DNA from: an uncultured Clostridia bacterium
GTDB lineage: Bacteria > Bacillota > Clostridia > Christensenellales > CAG-917
Assembly: GCA_944332815.1 (NCBI GenBank)
Contig: CALVKQ010000007.1
Coordinates: 17,535 to 81,534 of the forward strand
Reading direction: 5' to 3'
Length of the DNA stretch: 64,000 nucleotides
Shown: piece after piece, positions 32,875 to 42,800 of the stretch
Layout: every line of letters begins with the position of its first letter
How positions within the stretch are numbered: position 1 is the first letter of the stretch
Notes under the pieces: model-generated
Databases searched by the model: none
What the model saw: only the letters and a program-made list of their open reading frames with translations
Told to the model about the DNA's origin: nothing
Translations under genes and position numbers: made by a program

Positions 32875-32923
32875 GGGTCAAGACGGCGCGCGCGGAAAGC
32901 GGGCGCAAGACGGGTGTAACAAA

Positions 32924-32952
32924 TTGACAAAAAGAGGCAAAAGCAGTAACAT
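32924..32952 (+). promoter_or_regulatory. Promoter of apgM
   Basis: TTGACA (32924-32929), 17 nt, TAACAT (32947-32952), followed by GAGAGGTG as ribosome site. Confidence 0.82.
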
Positions 32953-32970
32953 AGCACGAGAGGTGAAAAC

Positions 32971-34179
32971 ATGAAATATGCGCTTATTTTGGGCGACGGG
33001 ATGGCGGATTATCCCATCCCATCCCTCGGCGGACGCACTCCGCTGGAAGTCGCCGACAAACCTTGCATGAACGCCCTTGCGAAAACGGGCAAAGTCGGGT
33101 TGGTGAAGACCGTCCCCGACAAGCTGAAGCCGGGCAGCGACGTCGCAAACCTCGGCGCGCTCGGCTATGACGCGGAAAAATGCTATACGGGCAGATCCCC
33201 GTTGGAAGCCCTCTCGATAGGTATAGACATGAAGGAGGACGACGTCGCGCTGCGCACCAACCTCGTGACTCTCACCGACGAAGAGGAGTTCGGGGACAAG
33301 GTGATGAAGGACTATTCCGCAGGGGAGATAACCACCCCCGAGGCGCGCGAGCTTTTGGAATATCTCGAAAAGGAACTGGGGTCGGACAGGTTCACTTTCT
33401 ACCCCGGCGTGAGTTACCGCCACTGCCTCATCATAGCGCACGGCAGCACGGATATGCAGCTCACTCCCCCTCACGACATCAGCGGAAAACGCATAGGCGA
33501 CTATCTCCCGAAGGGGGCTCTTTCCGAGCAGCTCACAGACCTCATCAAGCGTGCCAACAAACTGCTCTCGGAGCATCCTATCAACAAAAAAAGGGTTTTA
33601 TCCGGTCAAAATCCTGCCAACAGCATATGGTTTTGGGGGCAGGGCACCAGACCCGCGCTTGAAAAGTTCGAGGCGAGATACGGCTTGAAAGGAGGCATGG
33701 TCAGCGCGGTGGACCTGCTCAAAGGCATAGCCGTCGGCGCAGGCATGAAGAGCGTGGATGTGGAGGGCGCGACGGGTACGCTCGCCACCAATTTCGAGGG
33801 CAAGGCGAAGGCGGCGTGCGACCTTCTGGACGGCGGATGCGACTTCGTGTTCGTGCATCTCGAAGCGCCGGACGAGTGCGGACATCAGGGCGACCTCGAC
33901 GGCAAGATAAAGGCGATAGAGTGCGTGGACAAGCGTGTGCTTTCCCCCGTGGTGGAGCATCTGAAAGCGAGCGGCGAGGACTTCGCGGTCATGGTCATGC
34001 CCGACCACTTCACTCCCGTGTCCATCCTCACTCACTCGCGCGAGCCCGTACCCTTTTTGATGTATTCCTCCCGTCGTACGTTGGGTGACGGCAGGGCGTA
34101 CAATGAGAAGTCGGCGGCGGAGAGCGGAGTGTTTTACGATACGCCGGGGGATCTGTTCAGAGAATTCATCTCCCTTTGA
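32971..34179 (+). CDS. apgM: Cofactor-independent phosphoglycerate mutase, archaeal type (ApgM)
   Basis: Interconverts 3- and 2-phosphoglycerate in glycolysis without 2,3-bisphosphoglycerate; cytosolic, metal-dependent, alkaline-phosphatase fold. 402 residues, the standard length of the COG3635 family, which is common in archaea and some Clostridia. LGDGMAD at the N-terminus carries the first metal ligand. GRSPLEALSIGI, YPGVSYRHCL and the C-terminal DEXGHQGDLDGKIKAIE-type and MPDHFTPV motifs supply the rest. With pyk at 16026 it is one of two glycolytic genes in the window, under separate promoters. Confidence 0.95.
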   Translation: MKYALILGDGMADYPIPSLGGRTPLEVADKPCMNALAKTGKVGLVKTVPDKLKPGSDVANLGALGYDAEKCYTGRSPLEALSIGIDMKEDDVALRTNLVTLTDEEEFGDKVMKDYSAGEITTPEARELLEYLEKELGSDRFTFYPGVSYRHCLIIAHGSTDMQLTPPHDISGKRIGDYLPKGALSEQLTDLIKRANKLLSEHPINKKRVLSGQNPANSIWFWGQGTRPALEKFEARYGLKGGMVSAVDLLKGIAVGAGMKSVDVEGATGTLATNFEGKAKAACDLLDGGCDFVFVHLEAPDECGHQGDLDGKIKAIECVDKRVLSPVVEHLKASGEDFAVMVMPDHFTPVSILTHSREPVPFLMYSSRRTLGDGRAYNEKSAAESGVFYDTPGDLFREFISL

Positions 34180-34243
34180 CGGTGCGAGTTTCCCTCTTTT
34201 TCCGCGCGGAGGAAGAGCGGCGCAGAAGTGCGGACAGCACATG

Positions 34244-34270
34244 AAAGGCGGCAGGATACTGCCGCTTTTA
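34244..34270 (+). terminator. Likely terminator of apgM
   Basis: AGGCGGCAG-GATA-CTGCCGCTTTT: a 9-bp stem with one wobble ending in four T residues, directly before the repeat element. Confidence 0.7.
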
Positions 34271-34273
34271 AGT

Positions 34274-34791
34274 TATGCCAGACAGGAATAATACGAACCA
34301 GCCTCGGAGCAATTCTTTTCGGCGCTTTTGCACAGCCGAACCTTGCCAATATGTATACTATTGCCTGCGTTGCGTCGCCGCAAGGCAAAGTTCGCGACAC
34401 CTTGCATTCGCGCAAGGTGCCCGCATCAAAGCCTGCGGCTCCTTTCCCCCACAAATCGTGCTCGCTCTCTACCGAAAATTCTTTCGGCGGAGATCCCACG
34501 CTGCGCCGCCTTGTGGGGACCCCGAAGCAACATCATCCGAAAATCTCTTGCTCTGAGGTGCGAGCAGTTCCGCGCCAACCGATTTTTGGCTGAGCAATTT
34601 CGGGGCCCCCGGGCTAAAATCTCTGATTTTAGGCTGGGGCTTAATTCGGGGTCCCCGAGTGAAAATCTGTGATTTTCAGTTGGGGTAAAAGTCGCTGCGG
34701 CTAATACTTGACTGTATTAGCAAGACGAATGACGCGGTTCAGGCGGAAATCGGCGGCGCGGAACCTGATTCGTATTATTCCTGTCTGGCAT
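34274..34791. mobile_element. MITE-like structured element, copy 2 (518 bp, with two internal insertions)
   Basis: Same ends as copy 1 (TATGCCAGACAGGAA and TTCCTGTCTGGCAT) and the same arms. An extra stretch of about 150 bp sits in the loop of the left arm, and a pair of 47-bp family units (34598-34690) sits in the loop of the right arm. The small hairpin GCTAATAC/GTATTAGC is conserved at 34700-34721 while its loop differs. Together with 34792-35000, where I see only a short ATGCCGGATC/GATCCGGCAT hairpin, it fills the gap between genes. Confidence 0.85.
34598..34690 (-). repeat. Two units of the 46-47-bp family inside element copy 2
   Basis: CGGGGCCCCCGGGCTAAAATC and a following unit starting GGGGTCCCCGAGTGAAAATC are about 46 bp apart and match 2965-3050 closely. 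Confidence 0.78.
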
Positions 34792-35000
34792 GGAATGCCG
34801 GATCCGATCCGTTTTTATCCCGATCCGTTTTTATCCCGATCCGGCATACCACCTCTAAGTCGGTGATTTTGATTTTGCGCCGCAGATGAGATCTGCGGAT
34901 ATCGGCGAGGAAAATCGCGAAATGCGCGCTTAAAGCGATGTTTCACGCGTCATAAAACCCGGATAGCGTTATTTCAGTGTCAGCAGTTGTGTGTTACGGG

Positions 35001-35897
35001 TCAGATCAGCACCCAGTCGCCCGGGGTGATGAAGAGGTAGCTTATCAGCATCAGCACCGCCGCCAGCACCACTATGTGAAGCAGATAGAAAAAGATGGCG
35101 TACTTGCCCACAAATCCCACCGGCTTGTGCCATTTGCCGTCCAGGAAGGGGAGGAGACTGTAACGGCGAGGGTAGAGGAAGGGCGCCATCGCCGTGCCCG
35201 CGAAGAAGAACGCCGACCACGGGATGAGGTTGAAGGTGTCCCCGGGGGAGAATTCGCCCGGGTCGTAGAGCAGGGGAGGGTTCCCGTTAGCGTCAACGTA
35301 CGGGAATACGGGCGCGAGCCATTTCGGGGTGTCGGCAGGCGCGGTGTAGAGATAGTAAAGGCAGGCGACGGTCACGATGAGGGCGACGCTCACCGCCGTT
35401 TTTGCCGCCGTATTGTGGCGGCACAGGATGTCTATGAGCGCCCAGAACAGTATGCACGCGGCGTAAAAGTGCAGCACCCCGAAGGTCACTCGGATGCCGC
35501 TCATGCCGAACATGCTTTCCGCGGCGTAAGTCGCGCCCGTGTAGAGCATCGCGACGCAGGCGAGGATGAGCCCTCTGCGGATGTTGGAACGGGAAAAGGT
35601 GCAGGATATGCCGGAGATGGAAAAGAACACGAAGAGCACCAGCGTGTGCAGCGTGTCGCGCACGTCGCTGAAATGGAACCATTCGCACCAGCGGCAGAAC
35701 GCCGCGCCGCCGTCGCCTTGCATCGCGCTGCCGAACCATACGGGACCGAAATATTGCCCCAACAGCATGGTGAGGTGGTCCAGTATCATCAGTATTATGC
35801 AAATGCCGCGCAGGAAATCTATCTCCCATATACGCGTCCGTGCGCGTTTGGGGAGGAGGGTCACTTTCACGTCCTGCGCTATGAGCGAGTTGGTCAT
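35001..35897 (-). CDS. DUF1624/YeiB-like membrane protein (heparan-alpha-glucosaminide N-acetyltransferase-like)
   Basis: 298 residues with about eight membrane helices. RIWEIDFLRGICIILMILDH near the N-terminus is the signature of this family (arginine, conserved R-G-I and the DH pair), and FFISGISCTFSR-like and GVLHFYAACILFW segments follow. Relatives transfer acetyl groups across membranes onto glucosamine, or are uncharacterised. Its neighbours, a hexosaminidase and a GlcNAc deacetylase, fit amino-sugar chemistry. Start 35897 is chosen for GGGAG at 7 nt. Confidence 0.78.
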   Translation of the reverse strand: MTNSLIAQDVKVTLLPKRARTRIWEIDFLRGICIILMILDHLTMLLGQYFGPVWFGSAMQGDGGAAFCRWCEWFHFSDVRDTLHTLVLFVFFSISGISCTFSRSNIRRGLILACVAMLYTGATYAAESMFGMSGIRVTFGVLHFYAACILFWALIDILCRHNTAAKTAVSVALIVTVACLYYLYTAPADTPKWLAPVFPYVDANGNPPLLYDPGEFSPGDTFNLIPWSAFFFAGTAMAPFLYPRRYSLLPFLDGKWHKPVGFVGKYAIFFYLLHIVVLAAVLMLISYLFITPGDWVLI

Positions 35898-36007
35898 CCG
35901 TATGCTCCCGAGGGCGCGCTTACCGCGCGCCACGCCATGAGGATAGCACAATGCGGCGCAAGTGTCAAAGGTTGCGCGCGGACGCACGGGCGCACGGAAC
36001 GCGCGTA

Positions 36008-36036
36008 TTGACTGAACGGCGAAAGGGTGATATCAT
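36008..36036 (+). promoter_or_regulatory. Promoter of the GH20 gene
   Basis: TTGACT (36008-36013), 17 nt, TATCAT (36031-36036). Confidence 0.75.
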
Positions 36037-36085
36037 AAGTAAAACGATAATGCACGCTCGGGCGCGCCCGTGCGACGGAGGAAAC

Positions 36086-37606
36086 ATGAATATTCTGCCA
36101 AAACCTTTCAGGATAGACATCGGCGAGGGGGGCTTCTCCTTCCGCGCGGACGGGAAAGTGGCGACGGATATGCCCGTCATCGCCGCCATGTTCGGCGGAG
36201 CGGATGCGGCGAGCCGCGTCAGGTTCCGCAAAGGGGACACGGAATGGGACTATGAGTTGAAGATAACCAAGCAAGGAGTCACCGCGCTCGCCGCTACGGA
36301 GGAAGGGCTGTTCCACGCCGCCGTCACGCTGTTGCAGCTGACGGGCGGTTCGCTGGAAACCGACCTGCCCGTGTGCACCGTTTACGACAAGCCGCGTTTC
36401 GGTTACCGTGCAGGCATGATAGACGTCAGCAGACACTTCTTCGGCGTGGACGTGATAAAGAAGATGATAGACACGATGGCTTTGTTCAAGTTCAATCATC
36501 TCCACTTCCATGTCAGCGACGACCAGGGTTTCCGCCTCCGCATAGACGCGCTGCCAAAGCTGCACCAGATAGGCAGCGAACGCAAGGGCACCTGCGGCGA
36601 CGGCGAACCGCACGGCGGCTATTACACCAAAGCGCAGATAAAAGAGATAGTGGACTATGCGGCGGAGAGGTTCATCGAGATAGTCCCCGAGCTGGATCTG
36701 CCCGGGCATACCCGTGCGATAGTCGCGGCGTATCCCGAACTTTCCTGCTCGGGCAAAGCCACCGAGGTGGCGAGCTGGTTCGGCATCCACTCCAAGATCC
36801 TTTGCACGGGCAAGGAGAGGGTGTACGAGGCACTGGACAAGATATTCGCGGAAATGGCGGAGATGTTCCCCGGCAAACTCTTCCATCTCGGCGGCGACGA
36901 AGTGGCGAAACTGGAATGGGCGAAGTGCCCGGACTGCGCCGCGACCTATCGCAGGGAGGGGTTGAAAAATCTGGAAGAATTGCAAGGATATTTCACAAAC
37001 CGCGTGATAAACATGCTGAAAAAGTATGGCAAAACCCCGATATTGTGGAATGAGGCTTTGAACTCCGGCACGCTCGACAAGAGCGCGGTGGTGCAGTATT
37101 GGACCACGGACCGTCCTTCCGCGGAGAAGGTGAAGAAGGCGGTGCAAGAGGGACGCAAGGTGATAATGAGCCGCTGCGCGCCTTACTATCTGGACTATCC
37201 GTGCGGCGTGCATTCCCTCAAAGCCATGTACGAACTGGAGCCCCTAGAGGAGCTGGGCAAAGAGTCGGAGAAAGGGATAATGGGCGTGGAGTGTCCGCTG
37301 TGGACGGAACACGTCGCGGACGCCGAAACTCTCTTCCGCAGATTCTATCCCCGTGCGCTCGCCGTGGCGGAAACGGGTTGGAGCGCGCCCGGCAAGGATC
37401 GCGCGGATTTCATGGAGAGGCTGAAAGGAGTGCTCTTCCTGCTGGACCGCAAGGGCGTCGTTTACACTCCGCTCGACGAGTGCGACCCGGGCAAGATAAA
37501 GTCCGCTTTGCAGGCGGCTGCCTTCGGGATGAAGATGCAGCGCAGGTGCGACCCCACGTCGGCGCGCAACTGGCGGAGCATGCGATTGCGCGAACCGCGC
37601 GTCTGA
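36086..37606 (+). CDS. Beta-N-acetylhexosaminidase, GH20
   Basis: 506 residues. It removes terminal GlcNAc or GalNAc from glycans by substrate-assisted catalysis. An N-terminal GH20b domain (about 1-105) precedes the catalytic barrel, which opens with RFGYRAGMIDVSRHFF. HLHFHVSDDQGFR near 145 and the catalytic pair in HLGGDEV near 267-273 are intact, as are WNEAL and VQYWTT. No signal peptide is seen, so imported oligosaccharides are the likely substrate. GGAGG precedes the start. It is followed by the DUF4380-like and PIG-L genes on the same strand. Confidence 0.93.
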   Translation: MNILPKPFRIDIGEGGFSFRADGKVATDMPVIAAMFGGADAASRVRFRKGDTEWDYELKITKQGVTALAATEEGLFHAAVTLLQLTGGSLETDLPVCTVYDKPRFGYRAGMIDVSRHFFGVDVIKKMIDTMALFKFNHLHFHVSDDQGFRLRIDALPKLHQIGSERKGTCGDGEPHGGYYTKAQIKEIVDYAAERFIEIVPELDLPGHTRAIVAAYPELSCSGKATEVASWFGIHSKILCTGKERVYEALDKIFAEMAEMFPGKLFHLGGDEVAKLEWAKCPDCAATYRREGLKNLEELQGYFTNRVINMLKKYGKTPILWNEALNSGTLDKSAVVQYWTTDRPSAEKVKKAVQEGRKVIMSRCAPYYLDYPCGVHSLKAMYELEPLEELGKESEKGIMGVECPLWTEHVADAETLFRRFYPRALAVAETGWSAPGKDRADFMERLKGVLFLLDRKGVVYTPLDECDPGKIKSALQAAAFGMKMQRRCDPTSARNWRSMRLREPRV

Positions 37607-37675
37607 CTCCGATCCGTAGAATGAAGTCGTCCGTCCGCCGGTCCCCGTCGGGCGGACAAAATGTAAAGAGGTAAT

Positions 37676-38551
37676 ATGAGAACGGAAAATTATAAAAATT
37701 ACGGAAAATGCGCCGTGTTCGAGCGCGGCGGAGCCAAACTCATGGTCACGTTGGACATCGGACCCCGTATCATATGGTTCGGGACGGCGGAACTCAATTT
37801 CATGAATGAGGACATCGCGCGCAACGTGCAGAAAGGCGGTGAGTACTTCGACAGCGAGTACGGCAAGGGCACGACCTGGTATCTTTACGGCGGACACCGC
37901 GTCTGGAAGTCGCCGGAGGACTTGGAAACTTACACACCCGACAACGTCCCCGTCGTTTTCGAGGAAAGGGAGAACGGAGGGAAATTCCTCTGCCGCGCCG
38001 CAAAGAGGCTGGACTACGCACTGGACGTCGAAATGGACGAAGACGGCTGCGTCACGGTGCGCAACACGGTCATCAACAAGGGCGCGGAGCGCACCCTCGC
38101 CGTGTGGGGCTTGACGGTCGCCGCAAAGGGCGGCACGCTCGCGCTGCCTCTCAACGACCCCGTGGACGACCTCAACCCCGTCTATAACCTGGTCAGCTGG
38201 CCGTACAACGATCCGCACGACGCAAGGCTGCGCGTGGGAGCGAAGTTCCTCACTCTGCGCCAGACGGCAAGAGAGGACGCCATCAAGATAGGAACGTTCG
38301 CGAAAAAGGGCGAGGCGTACTATGCCATCGGCGACACGGTGATGAAATGGGAGTGCCTGCCCGAAGAGGGAGAGTACGGCGACTTCGGATGTAACTTCGA
38401 GAGCTACACCAACGCGCACATCCTGGAAGTGGAATGGCTGTCGCGCAAAGTGACGCTGGGCGAGGGCGAGAGCCACACAATGACGGAAAAATGGAGCCTG
38501 CACACCCTCTCGTCGTTGCCGGATGTGGCGGCTGCGCTGACGTTGGCGTAA
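37676..38551 (+). CDS. DUF4380-like protein with mutarotase-type fold
   Basis: 291 residues, beta-rich. KLMVTLDIGPRIIWFG near residue 20, YLYGGHRVWKSPED and VRNTVINKGAERTLAVWGLTV resemble DUF4380 and the galactose-mutarotase-like superfamily. A sugar-binding or epimerising role beside the hexosaminidase is likely, but no activity can be assigned. It starts 69 bp after the GH20 stop and has a good ribosome site (AGAGGTAAT). Confidence 0.68.
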   Translation: MRTENYKNYGKCAVFERGGAKLMVTLDIGPRIIWFGTAELNFMNEDIARNVQKGGEYFDSEYGKGTTWYLYGGHRVWKSPEDLETYTPDNVPVVFEERENGGKFLCRAAKRLDYALDVEMDEDGCVTVRNTVINKGAERTLAVWGLTVAAKGGTLALPLNDPVDDLNPVYNLVSWPYNDPHDARLRVGAKFLTLRQTAREDAIKIGTFAKKGEAYYAIGDTVMKWECLPEEGEYGDFGCNFESYTNAHILEVEWLSRKVTLGEGESHTMTEKWSLHTLSSLPDVAAALTLA

Positions 38552-38552
38552 A

Positions 38553-38681
38553 ACACGTATCGTGTGTCATATCGCGCTGATATTGCGAAATATGTGGCGC
38601 ATGAGGCGATAAAAACACGAAACGTGTGAAATATGGCACGAGAGAAGGTGTGCCGTCAAAAGGATAAAACACGAAACGTGC
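38553..38681. promoter_or_regulatory. Three ACACG-N3-CGTGT palindromes upstream of the PIG-L gene
   Basis: ACACGTATCGTGT (38553-38565), ACACGAAACGTGT (38615-38627) and ACACGAAACGTGC (38669-38681) lie 62 and 54 bp apart in the 182-bp gap before the PIG-L gene. They look like operators of one dimeric regulator. Confidence 0.65.
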
Positions 38682-38733
38682 ACAAGAGCCGAGGGCAGAA
38701 GCATCCGCACCGAGGCAGCAGGAAGGTGATAAC

Positions 38734-39546
38734 ATGGAAAAATATGTCCCGAAGAGCGCCGTGGGCGCCGAAGTCAGGTATATGGCGGTGTCCGCGCACA
38801 AGGATGACGTCGAGATGCTGGCGTTGGACGGCGTGTGCAAAGGGTACGCGTCGGGCGGATTTGCCGCGGCGGTGCTGACCGACGGCGGTCAGTGTCCGCG
38901 TTCGGAGGCGTACGCATCGGTGAATGACGAGGATATGGCGGAGCTGCGCACCGCGGAACAGAAGCGTGCCGCCGAGGTCGGGCGTTACGAGGCTTTGTGG
39001 CTGTTCGAGCGCACTTCGGCGGAAGTCAAGCGCGCCGCGAACGAAGCAGCGCATCCTCTTACTCTCGCTCTGGCGGAAGTTTTTCGCGGATGTCCGCGCC
39101 TTGACGTGCTTTATCTGCACAATCCGTTCGACCGCCATCCCACTCACGTCGCGGCGTGTCTGGTCGCGTTAAAAGCGATGAATATGCTCAAAGACGAGGA
39201 AAAACCGCGAAAAATTTACGGTTGCGAGGTGTGGCGCGATCTGGACTGGCTGGCGGACGGCGACAAGGTGGTCATGGACGTCAGCGGTTCGGACGAGCTC
39301 GCGTCGCGCCTGATGGGGTGTTTCGTGTCACAGAACTCCGTCAAGCGTTATGACGTCGCTTCCGCTGCCAGAAGAGCGTCAAACGCCACGTTTTATCAGA
39401 GCCACGAGGGGGACGAAGCCACCGCGCTCGTCTACGGCGTGGACCTGACCGAGCTCGCTTACGGAGGGGACGTGGCGGCTTTCGTCGCGCGGAAAATAGA
39501 GAATTTCCGCGAAGATCTGCACGTTTCCCCGAACGGGCTTCGTTGA
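38734..39546 (+). CDS. PIG-L/LmbE-family deacetylase
   Basis: 270 residues. This family removes acetyl groups from N-acetylglucosamine derivatives using zinc. The zinc and base motif appears as AHKDDVE at residues 21-27 (usually AHPDDxE), and the second zinc motif as HPTH near 135. VLTDGGQC follows the first strand as expected. No signal peptide, so cytosolic. Its position after GH20 and the DUF4380-like gene suggests processing of released amino sugars, as in chitobiose or GlcNAc-conjugate pathways. AGGAAGG precedes the start. Confidence 0.88.
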   Translation: MEKYVPKSAVGAEVRYMAVSAHKDDVEMLALDGVCKGYASGGFAAAVLTDGGQCPRSEAYASVNDEDMAELRTAEQKRAAEVGRYEALWLFERTSAEVKRAANEAAHPLTLALAEVFRGCPRLDVLYLHNPFDRHPTHVAACLVALKAMNMLKDEEKPRKIYGCEVWRDLDWLADGDKVVMDVSGSDELASRLMGCFVSQNSVKRYDVASAARRASNATFYQSHEGDEATALVYGVDLTELAYGGDVAAFVARKIENFREDLHVSPNGLR

Positions 39547-39812
39547 CTGCCGCAAAGCGCGGAAGAGCGCTCGCGCACCTTCCCGACCGAGGCGGACGCC
39601 CCGGAAAAGATATTTGCGACAAGGAAGGCGGAAAGAGTTTCTCTTTCCGTGTTCACGTTTTTTCACGAATTTTTTGACTTTTCGCGACTTTTAAGGTTTT
39701 ATTAATTATATTTAACACTCGGCGTAACGCCCTTCGGGCGTGCGTATAATTCGCTTGTATTATAGTCTATGCAAGCGCGCTTGTGTGTGCGCAAGAGCAT
39801 AGGAGGGAAGTT

Positions 39813-42800
39813 ATGAGGAAACTGAAGTTCGCGATTTTGTTTGTTCTCATTCTCTGCCTTACGGCTGCCGTTTTTGTGGCGTGCAACCCCCAAGGCGAGG
39901 GTTCCGACGTCGGTCCGATCCCTACACCTACTCCCGGGGATCCCGTCATTGACGACGGGCAGTACACCATTCAGGGGGCTGACGCCTGGAATATGTTCGT
40001 CGAGGCGGCGAAGGCGTCCAATACGGACACCGGGCGGCATGTTTATGCCGACACGGTCATCCGTCTGGAATACGCTAAGAACGCCAAGGGCTTTGCGTAC
40101 GCGCTTAAAGTCCAGGCGGACATCGACCTCGAAAACGACGCCAACTCCCAGCTGCTTCTCGAACTGTGGGAGGAGGACGGTGAAGGCAATCTTTCCGAAA
40201 TGCTTCTCGGGCTCTACTATTTTGAGTCCACTCTCGTCTACGACTGCACCGGTCTGAAGCTGGGTGCGACCGCCGTCAAGACGGAAAACATCGACATCAC
40301 TGCCATCGAGCGGACACTTCGCGAACTGTTCGCCGGCAGCGAAAACGAGCAGTACAAGAGCCTTGCTCAATTCATCCTCAACGACCTTCTCTCCCTTAAC
40401 AGCGATATCGGCGGCATTATCGTCGGCGCCATCCCCGGACTCTTCGGCGAATCCCGTGTGACCACGGACGCCGACGGTTCGCAGCGCATCGAGATGCCCA
40501 TCCCTCTGTCCGGCATCCTCGGCGGCGCGCTGGGCGGTCTGCTCACTCCCGGTCCCGACGGGCTCATCCCCGAGGAGGTCTACGACATGGTGGACAGCAT
40601 CCTCGGCATAGATCTTTCCATCTTTGAAGCTCTCGAAGAAATGAACATTTATCTTGTTGCCGACCTTGCTCCCGACGACGCGGACGGCAACAGGGAACTC
40701 GAAGGCGTCAGCGTCAACATCGGGCTCACCTTCGACACTTACGGCACCAGCCTGGAAGAGGCTCTCGGCGTGCAGCACGACACCGTGGAGATATCCATCG
40801 GCGGCAGCGGCATACAGTGGAACAACGACGCGCCTCGACTCAACGTCAAGAACACTCTTTCCGAGCGCGGCATACAGGTCGATAAGCTCCAGGAGTACTC
40901 TCTGCTCACGATAGACCTCAAACTTTCCCTCAACATGGTCTTAAAGCAGATGGACATCACTCCCAACGAGCTCATGAGCGCGTTCGGCACCCTCATCACG
41001 GGGATGCTCCCCGAAGGGGATGTTGCGGAACAGATCGCCGAACTGCTTGACAAACAGATACATATCGACGGGCTGGACGAAACCTTGCAGCTGCACATCA
41101 GCGGCGGCATCGACATGTTCGACAACGCAGGCACCAACCTGCTCGTGGAGATCACCGGCAAGGACGAGTACAACGACGTGCGCGCCAGCATAGGCTACGT
41201 CGGCGCGGACGAAACGCTGTACGTCGATCTCAGCGGCATCCTCGGCACAGGCAAGTTCTATGTGGACGGCATCAATCTCAACGACATCCTCGCAGGGCTG
41301 TTCGACGACCTTGTCGTCATGGTGCAGGACGCACTCGCGAGCGCCGGTCTGACCTCTTCGGAGCAGGCGGACGTCGACGCGTTCGAAGATGCGGTGGAAG
41401 AGGCGATAAGCAGCGGTTCCGTCGTGCGTCCCGTCATCGCGAACTCCGCCGGCGAGGGCATTTCCGACACCCTCGGGCTCATACAGGCGATACTTGACAA
41501 CATCGACGTGCAGATGGTGGAGAACGTGTTCAACATCCAGTCCATCCGCGTCGCGCTCACCGAGGATATCCTCGAATATATCTGGAGCCTTATCTTCACC
41601 GGTGAGAACGCCGGTGCGACCATCAACATCCCCGGCGGCATAGAGTTGGAGATCAACGACAACGGCTTTGCCAGCACCAAAGAGATACTCCTCGACCTCG
41701 CTCTCGCCACGGCGGAGGACGACGTGTTCGCGGAGCTGGGGCTCGGCATAGCGGTGCAGTTCGGTTCCGTCGTGAACCCCGATCACTTCGACGCCGCGCT
41801 CGCGCGTTTCTCCGACGAAAAGGCGGACGCGCAGTACATCAAACTCGCCTCTCTCGAACAGCTCACTCAGATGATAGGCGAGGACGGCTCTTTCAAGATC
41901 GACCTCGACACCCTGCTTGCAAACGTCAACACTTTGGAGATAGGTTTGCAGGCGGACATCGCGATAGACGCGTTGGCAGGCGAGTTTGCCGACATCAAAT
42001 ACGAACAGGCGAACGACTTCATGGTGACCGTGCTGGCGGCGTTCTCGGAGTCCTTCAGCGCCGCGGCGACTCTGACCGTGCGTGCGGAGGTCACGGACGT
42101 GGCTGCGCTCGTCGGCATGATCTCCGGCGGCGGCGGTATGGACATCGGCGCGCTGCTGTCCTGCCTCAACGTGTATGTGGGGCTGACGGAAAAGGGCGCC
42201 GCGCCCGATGACGTCGCACCTCTGCGCGTATGGCTGTCGGACAGCGTGCTCTATCTCGCCACTTCCGAGGATCTGCTCGGAGGGCTCGCGCTGCAAGTCG
42301 ACATCAAGCCCTTCCTGCCGGCAAGCGGACAGAGCGAGGCTCTGACCGCGGAAGATACCACGGGCACAGGGGAAGGCAACACGGACACCGATACGCCTCC
42401 CGAAAGCGTCAGCATCCCTCCGCAGGTGATAGCGCTCATCATGGCGGCGGACATCAGCTTGGGCGACCTCTATCTCGACGTCGCTCTCGGTTCCGGCTTG
42501 CTCGGCATGCTGCTCGACATGCTCAACGTGACCAACATTCAGATAACGGACGCCGTCACGGGTGAGGAACTCGGGCTGGACGCAGGCGTCCACATCGCAT
42601 TCAACGACGGGTTGCAGCTCGCCGGCGAGGACACGACGAAAGGGCTTTCCGTCGGCATCACGCTCGGCGTGGGCTCCAACTTCGGCATAGCCCTCACTTT
42701 GGGCGGCATCAACGCGGCGGTGAACGGGCAGAGCAACATTCAGCCCGACACGTCCGTCACTTACGTGGATTTCTTCAATGAGCCGTATGCGAACATCGCG

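Noticed and set aside
39783..39812. A start for the giant gene 30 bases upstream
   Set aside because: It would place charged residues before the signal peptide and lies upstream of the AGGAGG ribosome site.
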